64,000 nt of DNA from Tetmemena sp. SeJ-2015. Its lineage: Eukaryota > Ciliophora > Spirotrichea > Sporadotrichida > Oxytrichidae. The position numbers and the translations under genes were made by a program. The first letter of the stretch is position 1, and every line of letters starts with the position of its first letter. This document shows, one piece after another, positions 53,990 through 64,000 of this stretch. The stretch spans positions 62,001 through 126,000 of the forward strand of contig JAJKFJ010021523.1 of the NCBI GenBank assembly GCA_027382625.1. Direction: 5' to 3'. The notes under the pieces are model-generated. The model saw only the letters and a program-made list of their open reading frames with translations, searched no databases and was not told the DNA's origin.

Positions 53990-56900
53990 CTTAATCAAAT
54001 CAATATATATTTCAATCCTGGAATTCATCGTTATCGCAAAATAGATAGAAGATCAATAATTATTTACTATTGATTTAATTTAGCAATAATAGTTGACAAA
54101 AGCCACTTGCCTCTAAATTTACTGAATTGTGAGGTAGATTGATTGGTAATTGGCGGGAGAAGCGAGCTGCTTTTATTTTTGAAATGATTGGATGTCTTAA
54201 CCTTTCCCCAAGGGTGACTTAATTTGGCTGACCCTTTCAAGTTGTATTGTTTTATTGGACTCCTGATTATTCTCAGTTAAACTTTGGTTTGAATTGTTGA
54301 GCATCTTGAAAGTAGTTTAGTGATCAAACTGAGAATTAAGTTGGTTCGATTTATAATTTTTAAAAAAATTATGATTTCATGGTCTGCTTTTAGCTAATGT
54401 TGGCGGGGATTGAAGACTTGGACGAGAAATAAAATAAAGAAAGAGGGCATAGGAGGCTTTTTCGAAGAGGATTGATTTTATTGCTGCAGATTTGTTTGAG
54501 AACTTAATTCAATTTAATTTAACGTGAGAAATTAAAAATATAAATGATAAAGTTAAAACACTTAAGAAAGCATGAACCAAGGTTATAGTCTTATTTATAT
54601 AAGAGTAAAATGTAAACAATAAAAAGAACTTATTAAGTATTTGTGATGTGATAATTATAAAAAATAAACTTGAGATGCTAACATGAATAGGTCTGTTATT
54701 AATTTACTTGATGTTGGATGAATTGGAGACGATCGGAGTCTCAAAGTTATTGGAGGACTTTATAGTCCTGGGGCTCTTTCCCGTAATAAATTGATGATGA
54801 GGTTGGTAAATCTAAAGACTGCTCTGAGCCTTGAAGTGATGAGAGCTAAACATTTATTATGAAAATTGAGAGTTCTGTTACGTCTGCGTCATTGGCGATT
54901 GGATGATATGCTTCACTGTTTGTGGATGCACTTTCTAAATTATCTTCGCATCCTCCAAGGATTAAAGTTTATTGAGTTCTTTTTAAGAGGGCTTGAATGA
55001 ACCCAGATTCTCTACTTTGTATTCGAACACCACATCGTTTCTACTTAAGAAAAATTAATGATAGAATCTTTGAAGTTGTTTGCTTGGTGTGTCTTAGACT
55101 TTAGTTCATTTCGATTCTTGGACTAGCGGATTACTGCAGCTTCTTTTGCTAGCTTTAGTTCATTGGAGTCTATGCCTTAGACTCTAGCCTATAATCTGAA
55201 ACAGAGTTATCTGCACCTGAAACAGACTCAGATTCATCCAAATTTGTAGGAAGTACATCATTCAAATATAAATCATCTTAATTATATTTGTATTTATTTA
55301 TTAGGAACTAATCTCATTTTATTTTCTCAGTCTGATTATAATGAAATGAATTATTTTTATCTATCTTTAAAATAAATAAAGATTATTATAATTAATCACT
55401 CGCAAATACTTGCGAAGAGTGTTTTTTGGAGTGATTCTTCATCTCAAATTCTGGAGAAACAATGTTCTTTATTGTTTCATTACTTAAATGTAAAATAACT
55501 TTGGCGAGTAAAGTCAAACTAAACGTTTGACTGTTTTTAAGTGTTTGTGTCTTAATTTTCAGTATTTTCTTGGATCTATTGAAGATTTCTTTAATCAATG
55601 GCTCTCTGCTTCTCATCAAGTCTGATAAGTACCTTTTCAGCCTGCTTCATGAGTTTATGAATCTTGATCTCCTTATTTTCTCTCTCCTTCGCCTTATCCA
55701 GTAGCAGTTAATTAATTAGAGGATTTTCGAGTTGCTTGATCTTATCAATAAGTCTTGCAACCTCTGGCTTATCATTTTACTTTTTCTTAGTGATCTCCAT
55801 GAGAATATTTTTCTCCTTACTTTGAAATTTTTTGTCAATGATGCTTGAATCATCGTTGAAATTGAACTTGCGATACATCTCTTCCTTGGACTTATAGTAC
55901 TTTTGAACTGGAGCCGCTGAATTTTGGTTCTTGACTAGGAACCTTGAGATCTTCATATCGTCTTTCCCCTTTGTGGGAGTCTGAGCTCTCTTTCGAGTAT
56001 TTATCATCTCATCAAGAATCAAGGCTAGCTTATTTACCTTATTAGTGTCTAATCTCTTCAGCTTTTCAAGCTCTAATTTAATCCTCTCCTGTTCTCGAGG
56101 GTCCTAGTAAAGCCACTCAATCTTCTTGTGAGAATGCTTATTTAAAACATTCTTTACAGCTTTACTCTCTAAAATCGCCTAGTCAAGCTAATTGCCCTAC
56201 ATATCCTGAGAAAGAAGAGATCGCTTGAGGAAACTAGGTAGTTTATTACCCAAAAGAGTCTTCTTAGATTAGAGAGTCTTAACATCTAGCTCCAGGTTTA
56301 GAAGCGTCGACTGATCATTCTAATTCTAAGAGTGTTGAATCGGTGAGCCAAAGAGCAGATACTCTTCTTTCAACTCAGTTACTCTGGAAAAATTTTATAT
56401 CTTGGGGACTTTACTACTCTAATTTTAAGATGTGGTTTAATTATAACTACTGGAGTTTTTATGCTCACTTTATATGTAAGCTGTTGGGGTTCTGCTGTTT
56501 GTATGCCTACTTTGCTTAAACTTTGAATGCTGATACTTTTTTTGTTGATAGCTTGGGCTATGCATTGAAGAGTCTTCCTCTAAAATTGGTAGTGAGATAC
56601 TGGCAAGATATTAAGCTTTACTCTGCTACTACTGTAGTTTAGGACTGCTTTCACTTGACCTTAAAAGCTTGTAATAAGAATTAAATTAATTATAGAATGA
56701 GCTTAGTGTATTGAAGTGGCTGGTTTTTCTTGTCTTTTATAAAATAATAAAAACGTTAAGAATGTCTTGCCTCTTGGCGTTTTCTTATCCTTTGAGAAAC
56801 TTTGGAAGAGCGCTTTTTGCTTCATTTTATTCAATAGATCTAGGATTATAGCCAACTACTTTGTTGCCCTAAGATTAGGCATAATATGTCTCTGAATCCT

Positions 56901-56996
56901 CGGAGTAATGTGACTTTTCAAGTCCGAGAAATTGGAAGCTCTGGTTTGAGTTTTCCTTAATATATTACACTTCACTAGTGTTAACCTATTAGGCAT
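53990..56996 (-). CDS. Unidentified coiled-coil, basic protein
   Basis: Not recognised. A possible start is ATG 56994-56996 (MPNRLTLVKCNILRK), but the frame is also open upstream, so this may be the 3' half of the neighbour at 57000-60468. Content: Ser/Gln/His-rich N-part (DSSMHSPSYQQKKYQHSKFK), a charged helical core (WLYQDPREQERIKLELEKLK; TRKRAQTPTKGKDDMKISRF; EITKKKQNDKPEVARLIDKI; KAKERENKEIKIHKLMKQAE), then a Ser/Thr-rich acidic tail (DDLYLNDVLPTNLDESESVS) and a final basic segment ending between 54055 and 53990. The RKRAQTPTKG and KSKEEMYRKF segments suggest a cytoskeletal or chromatin-linked scaffold, but nothing decisive is seen. An AT-rich interruption at 55270-55400 is probably an IES or intron. 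Confidence 0.4.
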
Positions 56997-56999
56997 TTT

Positions 57000-59900
57000 A
57001 TCTGTTTGTAAACTAAAAAAATCAAACTATTGATTCTGCGTTGCGATATTTTGTTCTTGTTCTTAATGAATTTAGATAAACTCTTTCATAGAAGGGAGAC
57101 CAAGTTCTTGCATAGCCTCGTCTAAGCCTGCGAAGAGAGAGGCATTTTAGTTCCCCATGAGTATTCTTTGATAGGCGTTGTTTTCAAGTAGCTAATTAGA
57201 AATATACCTGAGCTTCTTGGAGACTTCCATCTGCCTAAAGATTGATAACTGCATATTAGTGTGCATATTTGGCTGTAAGGATCTGTAATACATCTCTATC
57301 ATTTCATAGATGTTTTGCTAGTGAATTAGGTCGTTATCAATATCGAACACTCTCTGTATCATGTTTTGATTTAAACAAAGAAACCGAATTAATATTCACG
57401 ACCCTCTCATAGTCACAGTTGTTCATCATCACTTCATCGAAACGATTTATGCTAATCTCATCTTCATCTGCAAGGCCCTTTGATACCGGGTCAGTATATG
57501 GCTTAGGAAGAGACAAAGGGGGCTCTACTATAAATAGATTCATGCTACTATCTTGTCTCTTTTGGTTAATTAAATCAGATCTGTCTATGCTTTTAAAATT
57601 TAAATTAAATATAAATGTTGTTCCCCATATGATTTACTTTAGTGGAAAACAATTTATTCTTATCAAACCCTAATCCACTTGAACTAGAGTCTTATCTGTT
57701 AAACTATCTTTTATCTTGAACTTGAAGTTTGTTTTTCAATTTTTCTTGATATGAGTCTCTACCATCCTCATCTAACTACTTTATCCCAAAAGTAGTGGGC
57801 TAATTTGGATGCTGATAAAGCTTTGGCTTTGGTGGAAGTGAAGAATTTTATAAACGTTATTGCACACTTGTTAGACTAGGCTAACTTTGGTGATTCTTAG
57901 TTGACAATCTTTCTAATTATTCAGAAGATTATTCTGGATCTGGGAAAAAATTATTTCTTTGTTGGCTAATTTAGCTCTCTTTATAATTATGACCTTGATT
58001 ATTCCAAGGTCTTTTCTGTGCAGCTTATAAATAAGGCCTTTGCTAAGTTTTGAGTGGACTCTAGTTTTGCTTTTGCATTGGCGAGAAGAAATGGTTATAT
58101 ATTGAGGGATCTGTCAGTATACTAACTTACTTGTTAAGTTGGTTCTTGACACTCTCTTGTTTCTTTAAAATTTCTTCCTTTATAGAAATTTTAGAATCCA
58201 CTTTTTAGAATAGCTATGGAGTCTTGGTTTATATATCATCATTAAGAGAGACCTAGTCCATGTTTTCAATCTGAGATTATATCTTCTCCTCTTTCTCTTG
58301 CTGTTTTCTTAAGACCTTTTACTGCTTCTCTATCTCTAATTTCATCTAAGTTACCTTCTTTTCTTCTATTTTCTAGTCCAAGATCATCTTCCTCTCAGCC
58401 AATTTTTTAAATAAGAAGTAGTTTAAATATAACTAATTTTTGTATTTCATCCTGGTAATCTTCTACCATTTTTTGATGATCTAACTTCATTTTATGCATC
58501 TATATCTGAATGTCTTTATCTAGGTCATTGAATTCAGCAAATTTATTCAGCACTTTGTAGCCCACATCATTCTTAAATAAAAGTTATTTAAATAGTGTGC
58601 AGTCATTCTTTGACTTGAAGTTTTCATCATTTTAAGGCTTCCGAGAAGACACTAATTGAGTAAAAATTTAAATATAAAGTTTAGTCTTCAAATTAAGAAA
58701 CTGAAGGCATTTGTAACTTGCTTCTATCTTTTAAGTTACTAGCTAGATTTACTTGGCTTTCGAATTTGGGTTACTCTTGTCCCGTGTTTCTATATGAGGC
58801 TTGATATAAGTTTAAATTTTGTTCTGGTTGCAAAGGATTAGCTATAGGTAAATTAGTCACTTGAGGAAGCTAATAACTTAGTTGTTTCTGTTCTATCTAG
58901 ATATTTTCGGCTTAATTACTCTTGCGTAAATCTAGGGAGGAATGGCTAAAAGGATTGAATATCTTTTCTTAAGTCTCTTCCATATGTTATTGAAATGGAT
59001 TGCTCTCGTTACTTTGGCTTAAAAGTGGGTTTATATGGCCTTCATTGTGATGAAGGAGAATAAGCTATTTTTAGGGAGTAGCTTATATCTTCATAGGAGA
59101 CTGCTATTTTATGAATTACTACTTCTGATCTTCCATTTTCTTGTTGTAAAATTAGTTATTCATGTCTTCTATGAGCTTCTAATTACGAGCATTATTTTAT
59201 ACTATGGTGGGCCTGTCCTCCAACCAGTTTTTAGTTTACTTCTCAGGAGATAGATTTTGAGACTCCTGAAGAATATCAAATATTAACAAAATATTCTACA
59301 ACGCCTGCATCTTAACTTGCTCTTAGGCCTGCTACTGATCGAATGGATCATCGTCGTTTAATTTAAAGTACAACTTTTGAAGCTTCTCTCGATACTGCTT
59401 CTCTTTTATTTAGTACTGAAGCACCTTCCTGTACCACTGCTTCTTAATGGGATCGTTGTTATCAATATACTTACTTGCTAATTCTTATAAAGACAAATGT
59501 AGAGGTTAAAATCATTCCGCGTTATTGAGCACATTGTTGTAAATTCTGTAGATAGTTTCAAAATCAGATTACTCAGCGTAGTCTAGGATATTCGATAGTT
59601 CCCTTTCCAATAATTCTAGACGCTTCAACTTAAATAAAGTCAAATTGTTATAGATAAAACTCCATTTTATTTTTCTCATCTGTACTTAGTTAAAACTTAT
59701 TAACCTGCAAAGCTGACAGAATTGTTGGCGATCCTGTTTATGCTTGCATTCATTTTCGGATCGAGAGAATTGATTTTCTACTAATTCTCAAGGTATTGTA
59801 GCACGTTTTCTGGTATTTTAGAAGTATTAGTAACAACTCTTCTTTCTTCCTATCCTCCTCCGAACCCTTAGATAGAGGTAATAAAACAATTATTTAATTC

Positions 59901-60468
59901 CTCCTGCATTTTATTATGACTTGAGCAGTCGTTAACTACTGTTACCAGCTGCTGCTACTGCAGATTCATGACTGCTTCTTAAAATGCTGCCGTTGAGAGC
60001 TGTGTTCATCTGAAATGACCTCCCGCTCATCATATTATTCATACTTCCTATATTTTACTGCTAAGTTGCTTTGATAGCTGAGCTTTGATTATAAGTCGCG
60101 AAGGGATTCTGATTGAAGTACTAAGCTTGATCTACTTGTGTAAAATTAGGCTGAGTCTAAAAATTTATCTGCGGACCACTATTCATTTGCTTTTAGAGCT
60201 GCATTTAGTGTGAAGGTAATTATAGAAACTACTAAGTGCTTCCAAAGCTCTAAGTTAATGGATTATAAGTTAGCTAAGGAGTAAACATCTAAGGAGAAAA
60301 GCCTGGTGATAGGAAGGGCGAAGCTTATTGCTAGAAAGCATTTTGATTGTAGTTCAGCATTCCTCTTTGTTGAGCAAGCTTTAGGCCATAACTTAATTGC
60401 TCATTAAACTTTAATCTGATTAAAACATTCATTTTCCAGATACCACCAAACCCAATCAATTTTATCAT
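57000..60468 (-). CDS. Unidentified Q-rich, coiled-coil protein
   Basis: Not recognised. The ATG at 60466-60468 (MIKLIGFGGIWKMNVLIRLK) opens a Gln-rich region (LKLAQQRGMLNYNQNAFQQQ; SFGSTQQFLQLPSHQMQLQK). An inner Met (MNVLIRLKFNEQ) is an alternative start. Next are helical pieces (ASINRIANNSVSFAG; SSDFETIYRIYNNVLNNAE; SKYIDNNDPIKKQWYRKVLQ), a strong coiled coil at about 58400-58130 (LDQKIEEKKVTQMKLEIEKQ, QKVLRKQQEKEEKIQSQIEN, KEEILKKQESVKNQLNKQ) and a more compact C-part: DEISINRFDEVMMNN, VFDIDNDLI, MYYRSLQPNMHTNMQLSIFR, GLDEAMQELGLPSMKEFIQI. No TGA separates this from the next frame at 56996. Confidence 0.45.
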
Positions 60469-60646
60469 GGTATCTCTCTCTCTTTTGAAATTTGAACATT
60501 ATATGATGATTAAATAGATAAAATAAAACTCTCTCTTTGCAGATCAGTTGTACGTTCTCTCCTGATGCATCATCTTTATATTGATTGATAAGAATTAATT
60601 ATGACTCAAGTTAACAAGAAGAAATATTATAATTAAACTAACTAAA
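60469..60646. promoter_or_regulatory. Divergent intergenic spacer
   Basis: About 178 bp of AT-rich DNA lies between the - strand Q-rich gene and the + strand NEK kinase, serving both 5' ends. No defined motif was recognised. Confidence 0.35.
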
Positions 60647-63600
60647 ATGTAACATGCTCTTCTAGGAGGAGCTGCAGCTGATTCAAGCGCTTCTTCCGCT
60701 CTTCAGCTTTTCTAAATCAACAAGGCCTTTTAAGAAGTAGACGTCAAGAATTCAGAATATGGTAACCAAATGCTAGACTTTCGAATAATCGGAGAGCTAG
60801 GAAGGGGATCATACGGAACGGTTTATAAAGTCTAATCGCTTAAAAATAACTCAACAGTAGTTTTGAAGAAAATTTCTTTGAAACACATGAAACCAAAATA
60901 GCAATAAGCCGCCTTAAAGGAAGTCCAAATACTCAAATTCCTCGATCATACTCACATAATTAGGTAAGAAAAAGCTTAATGGTTAAAATTCTTGTAGGTA
61001 CTTCACCTCTTTTATGGAAGACGAAAGCATTCATATCGTCATGGAGTATGCTGAGAAGGGAGATCTCTACAAGGTAACCCCTAGATCTAATTTATCTATT
61101 TCATCACATTTTTCATTTTCTTATTTCAATTTCTGAAATATTTTTAGTTGCTCAAAGATCAAAGAGCGAGAAAGAAGTATTTTTCAGAGAAGGATATCTG
61201 GGATTTTTCCTATTAGATATGCATGGCAGTAGATTACTTGCACTCAAAGAATATCATCCACAGAGATATCAAGTGCTTGAACATTTTCTTGACAGAGGAT
61301 AAAAGCATCAAACTAGGTGACTTAGGAGTTTCAAAAATAGTGAGTAACGCCGCAGCTCTGCAAGACACGCGAGTTGGCACTCCTTTATATCTATCCCCTG
61401 AGCTAGTTAAATAGTAGCCCTACGATTTCAAAGTGGACATTTGGGCGATAGGTTGTGCCATTTATCATTTAGCTTGCCTTGAGCCTCCGTTCCAAGGAGA
61501 CAACTTAATTACTCTCGGCAACAACATAGTAAATAAGAAGCACAAGCCTCTTCCTCAAATATATTCATCTAAGCTATCAAGCTTCATAGATAAGTTTCTC
61601 TCCAAGAAACCTTCTGAAAGGCCCTCAGCCAGGGATGCAGTTACTCTAATTCCTACCTTCGTTAAAAATTTTAGCATCCTTTATCATTCTTTAAATGCCT
61701 ATCAAGATACTCTTTCGAGGAAGAATTTGCTAACATCTCTCAAGGCCCAAGAGACTCAATTTTCACAATAGGAGTCAACGAGTGCCAATACCATGCAAGA
61801 ACGAATAAAGTCCACCTCTCCAACTAAGGATTTCAAATTTATAGCTAAGAAGTAAATAGATGAGTAGCCTTTCATTGCTGCAAAGAGGCCATCAGTGGAG
61901 TTACAGAGGATCCGAATAGAGAACAACATTTCACTCATGTAAATTCACAAGGGAATATCCTAAACTGATGAGTCAGCGAAGGACACTGGCAAGCAATTTT
62001 CAGTCGGCTCTAACATCAATCAAGTTGAGGGAGCAATCAATTTATCAAACTAGTAGAACTTGAACAACAACAACAACAAAATCAACTTTTACAATCCTAA
62101 CTAAGTCGAGAGACATCAGAAGTAAACCTCAGAATAGCTACAAATCAAATTTTAAGGACTTGAAGAGTAGTAGAGCAGGTAGGATTCTAAAAAGTTTAAC
62201 CCTACTTCGTTGAATCAAAATGGAGCCAATATAATTTCCAAATCCTAGAGTTAGGAGAGAATTCAAACGTAGAAATTACAGACTCAGAGTCAACTAATCT
62301 AGCAAAAGAATTCTCAGGTCAATTTCATAAACAATGAGTGGTTTTCCAAGCAGAATAATAAAATTCCAACTGGAGTTACACTTGATAAAGTTGAAAGTAG
62401 AGACATGAGGATTCCTCTAAAGCCTAATATATCTCAAAAAGGATCTTAGAGCAAACTGATTAATCTAAGTGCCACAAAATCTTAAGGAGTTCAATTCAAG
62501 ATTGATAATCAAATAGTATCTAGTGATGGCGACGACTTATAGAACTCCTCTCCAAATAAAAGAGAAAATTAAAATGATGATAAGATAATTAAAGGGGAAA
62601 GTGAAATTGCAGAGAGCAAAGACTATACAAGATAACAAAGGATCTTGAGTTAGCTAGGAAAAGAAATGCCGTATATGGCTCGACCACAAACTGCTTCAGC
62701 CTCTTAAAATAATAATTTCTTTAGGAGGTCCTAAAACTAATAGACCTCTTAATCAAACATTGCAACAAACAAGCCAGGAATAAGTATGCTGAGGAGTGGG
62801 ATTGAAAAGAATTCTTAATAAAATATTCTTGAGCAGATGTAGAACAATGGTTTTATATTTTTTAATTAAGTTAATGCTGGTTATAGACCATTTTCAGCAG
62901 TGGTTCCCAATATCTAGGGCATAAACTTTAATTTATTTAAACTTAAGGAAAAAGAACGTCATCTTTGAGGAAGATTTTCAAAAAGAAGAACAGTCCGAGC
63001 TTGGAATCATTATTGCTTGCTCAAATTTCTTTTTAAGAAGTAATTAAAAATTTGTCTTAAGAAAATAAGCAATTAAATAAAAAAATTTTGGTTGAAAATT
63101 TATAAGTGTAAGATCATCTTTATGTCTTTACCTCATTTGCTTTTTTTAAATCAAATTTATTCGCATTATAATGATGAAGACGCAAATGATAACGATTATC
63201 TTGAACTAAATTAGAATGCGATATTCGGAACCCAAAGTAAACGACAAACAATTTTCAATAATATCAATACACTTAGCAAGCCTTTGTCATTAAATAATTT
63301 TGACTTTATAATTGTCTGCAAAGAACAATAGGCCTCAAACTGGGCAATCCAGAGGTCTCTCTGCCGCAGTTCAGAATGCCTTCCACAATCCTAATTCAAG
63401 ATCTTCCATAGACCAGAGCTCAAACCCTCATCGCAATTTCGAGAGACTCTCTCTAGAAAATGTGAACGTGTTCAATCAAGATAAGAGATAAGGATTTTAG
63501 TCTATTGACCTGTAGGAGAATATAGCAGCCTATCACAACAAAATTGAACCTTATTCAAAGGAGTCGAAAGGACCACTTGAGCTCAAGTGAAAGTATTAAG

Positions 63601-64000
63601 AATCAACTTAACAGTAAATCGCAGTTGGACTATGATAATCAAGCAAGTAAATTTTTCCAGAACGCTAATCTTAAAAGGCCTCCCCCTAGTGCTCATTAGT
63701 CTCGAATTCATGTGCCGGTCATACATCACGCTCAAAGCACCTCTGCATAGTAAATTCATGCTTCTAATATAAACGCTGCAGCTCAATATAATTCTCAGGT
63801 CTCAATCAGTTCTCATCAGTCTCAAATTATAAACAACCATGAACTGAAGGATCTAATTAAGAATTATTAGCCAAGTAGCGCCCAGTCATTAATTCAATAG
63901 CACAAGAATGTGGAGAATGCAGATTCTAAGCGCCTTATGTTTAAGAGCATTGAGGGCAAAATATCCTCTGGAGGTGATATAAATAAGAACTTAGCACTTC
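60647..64000 (+). CDS. NIMA-related (NEK) Ser/Thr kinase with long tail, runs off window
   Basis: Protein kinase of the NEK family, which in ciliates regulates cilia and the cytoskeleton (family knowledge). ATG 60647 (MQHALLGGAAADSSASS). Kinase domain: glycine loop GELGRGSYGTVYK, Lys in VVLKKISL, hinge IVMEYAEKGDLYK, catalytic loop HRDIKCLNIFLT (NIFLT is typical of NEKs), GDLGVSK in place of DFG, GTPLYLSPE, VDIWAIGCAIYHL, and subdomain XI RPSARDAV. All catalytic residues are present. Introns are at 60964-60997 and 61074-61147. From about 61760 the tail is Gln/Asn/Ser-rich. It then includes a coiled coil (about 63000-63110: LESLLLAQISFQEVIKNLSQ, ENKQLNKKILVENLQ) and a Pro/Ser/His-rich part to the window end. 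No IES is needed up to about 62900; three are placed in the last kilobase. Confidence 0.88.
63115..63166 (+). other. IES in NEK tail, pointer CAT
   Basis: CAT at 63115-63117 and 63164-63166. Removing 49 nt joins VENLQVQD to HYNDEDANDNDYLEL. Confidence 0.65.
63293..63330 (+). other. IES in NEK tail, pointer AATA
   Basis: Repeats at 63293-63296 and 63327-63330. Removing 34 nt joins SKPLSLN to RPQTGQSRGLSAAVQ. Confidence 0.7.
63555..63586 (+). other. IES in NEK tail, pointer TCAA, holding a palindrome
   Basis: Repeats at 63555-63558 and 63583-63586. Removing 28 nt joins NKIEPYS to SESIKNQLNSKSQL. A perfect 16-bp palindrome (63574-63589) spans its right end. Confidence 0.65.

Noticed and set aside
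59035..59253. + strand membrane-like ORF of 72 residues
   Set aside because: It lies antisense to the Q-rich/coiled-coil gene, with no start context or family match.
62923..62944. 16-nt IES with AAACTT repeat in the NEK tail
   Set aside because: Removal bypasses a TGA but leads to a frame that closes soon; the better coiled-coil frame starting near 62960 needs a different shift, so this junction stays unresolved.
1..64000. Standard genetic code and prokaryotic-style ORFs
   Set aside because: With TAA/TAG as stops VPS35, NEK, ABCA and others break constantly, while reading them as Gln gives conserved proteins. The long list of 60-90 residue ORFs is mostly pieces or antisense shadows.
1..64000. 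Somatic (macronuclear) contig of Paramecium or Tetrahymena
   Set aside because: Non-GT-AG inserts between direct repeats remain in coding regions and one gene is inverted. Insert pointers are mostly not TA, and base composition is not as AT-rich as Tetrahymena.
1..64000. Telomeric repeats, telomere-bearing transposons, CRISPR, tRNA or rRNA
   Set aside because: No G4T4/C4A4 runs, transposase motifs, regularly spaced repeats or tRNA/rRNA-like sequences were recognised on reading both strands.

Overview
This looks like germline (micronuclear) DNA of a spirotrichous ciliate of the hypotrich type (Oxytricha/Stylonychia/Tetmemena-like). Three observations support this. (1) TAA and TAG are read as glutamine and only TGA ends genes: conserved proteins such as VPS35, a NEK kinase, an ABCA transporter and a spastin-like AAA ATPase run through many TAA/TAG codons. 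(2) Introns are short (28-74 nt, GT-AG). (3) Most genes are also broken by very short AT-rich inserts that are not introns. Each lies between two copies of a 2-10 bp direct repeat, and removing the insert plus one repeat copy restores the conserved reading frame. These are internal eliminated sequences (IESs) with pointers, separating macronuclear-destined segments (MDSs). About forty could be placed by eye, so protein-coding regions appear as chains of short ORFs.

Layout. 0-1.08 kb: AT-rich spacer. 1.08-5.02 kb (-): Kelch/BTB protein. 5.18-9.76 kb (+): pseudokinase/UBR zinc finger/SPRY fusion. 9.9-11.8 kb (-): SLC37-like MFS transporter. 11.8-14.8 and 15.0-19.3 kb (-): two unidentified proteins, the second rich in coiled coil. 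19.7-23.6 kb (-): leucine-rich-repeat protein. 23.7-26.9 kb (-): unidentified. 27.2-30.4 kb (+): acidic then Q/N/S-rich protein. 30.7-33.4 kb (-): retromer VPS35. 33.6-34.75 kb (+): type I membrane protein. 34.96-36.6 and 41.1-43.2 kb (-): two paralogous pentameric ligand-gated channels. 36.7-40.2 kb: an ABCA half-transporter split into two oppositely oriented pieces. 40.3-40.9 kb (+): MAPEG/microsomal glutathione transferase. 43.3-45.5 kb (-): membrane protein with acidic tail. 45.5-46.4 and 46.4-51.6 kb (-): coiled-coil segment and multi-EF-hand protein. 51.6-52.1 kb (+): C-terminal piece of an EamA/DMT transporter. 52.2-53.9 kb (-): MIT-AAA ATPase. 54.0-60.5 kb (-): coiled-coil and Q-rich proteins. 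60.6 kb to the end (+): NEK kinase with a long tail.

The clearest special feature is the ABCA gene. Its N-terminal part is on the + strand (36728-38145) and the rest on the - strand (40193-38181). Both pieces end in the same 14-bp pointer, so assembling the gene needs an inversion: this is a scrambled germline gene. The two channel paralogs carry IESs at three matching places with different pointers. An orphan EamA C-terminus suggests another gene whose other segments lie elsewhere. No telomeric repeats, telomere-bearing transposons, tRNA or rRNA genes were seen. Boundaries of low-complexity genes are approximate because IES and intron removal was done by eye.
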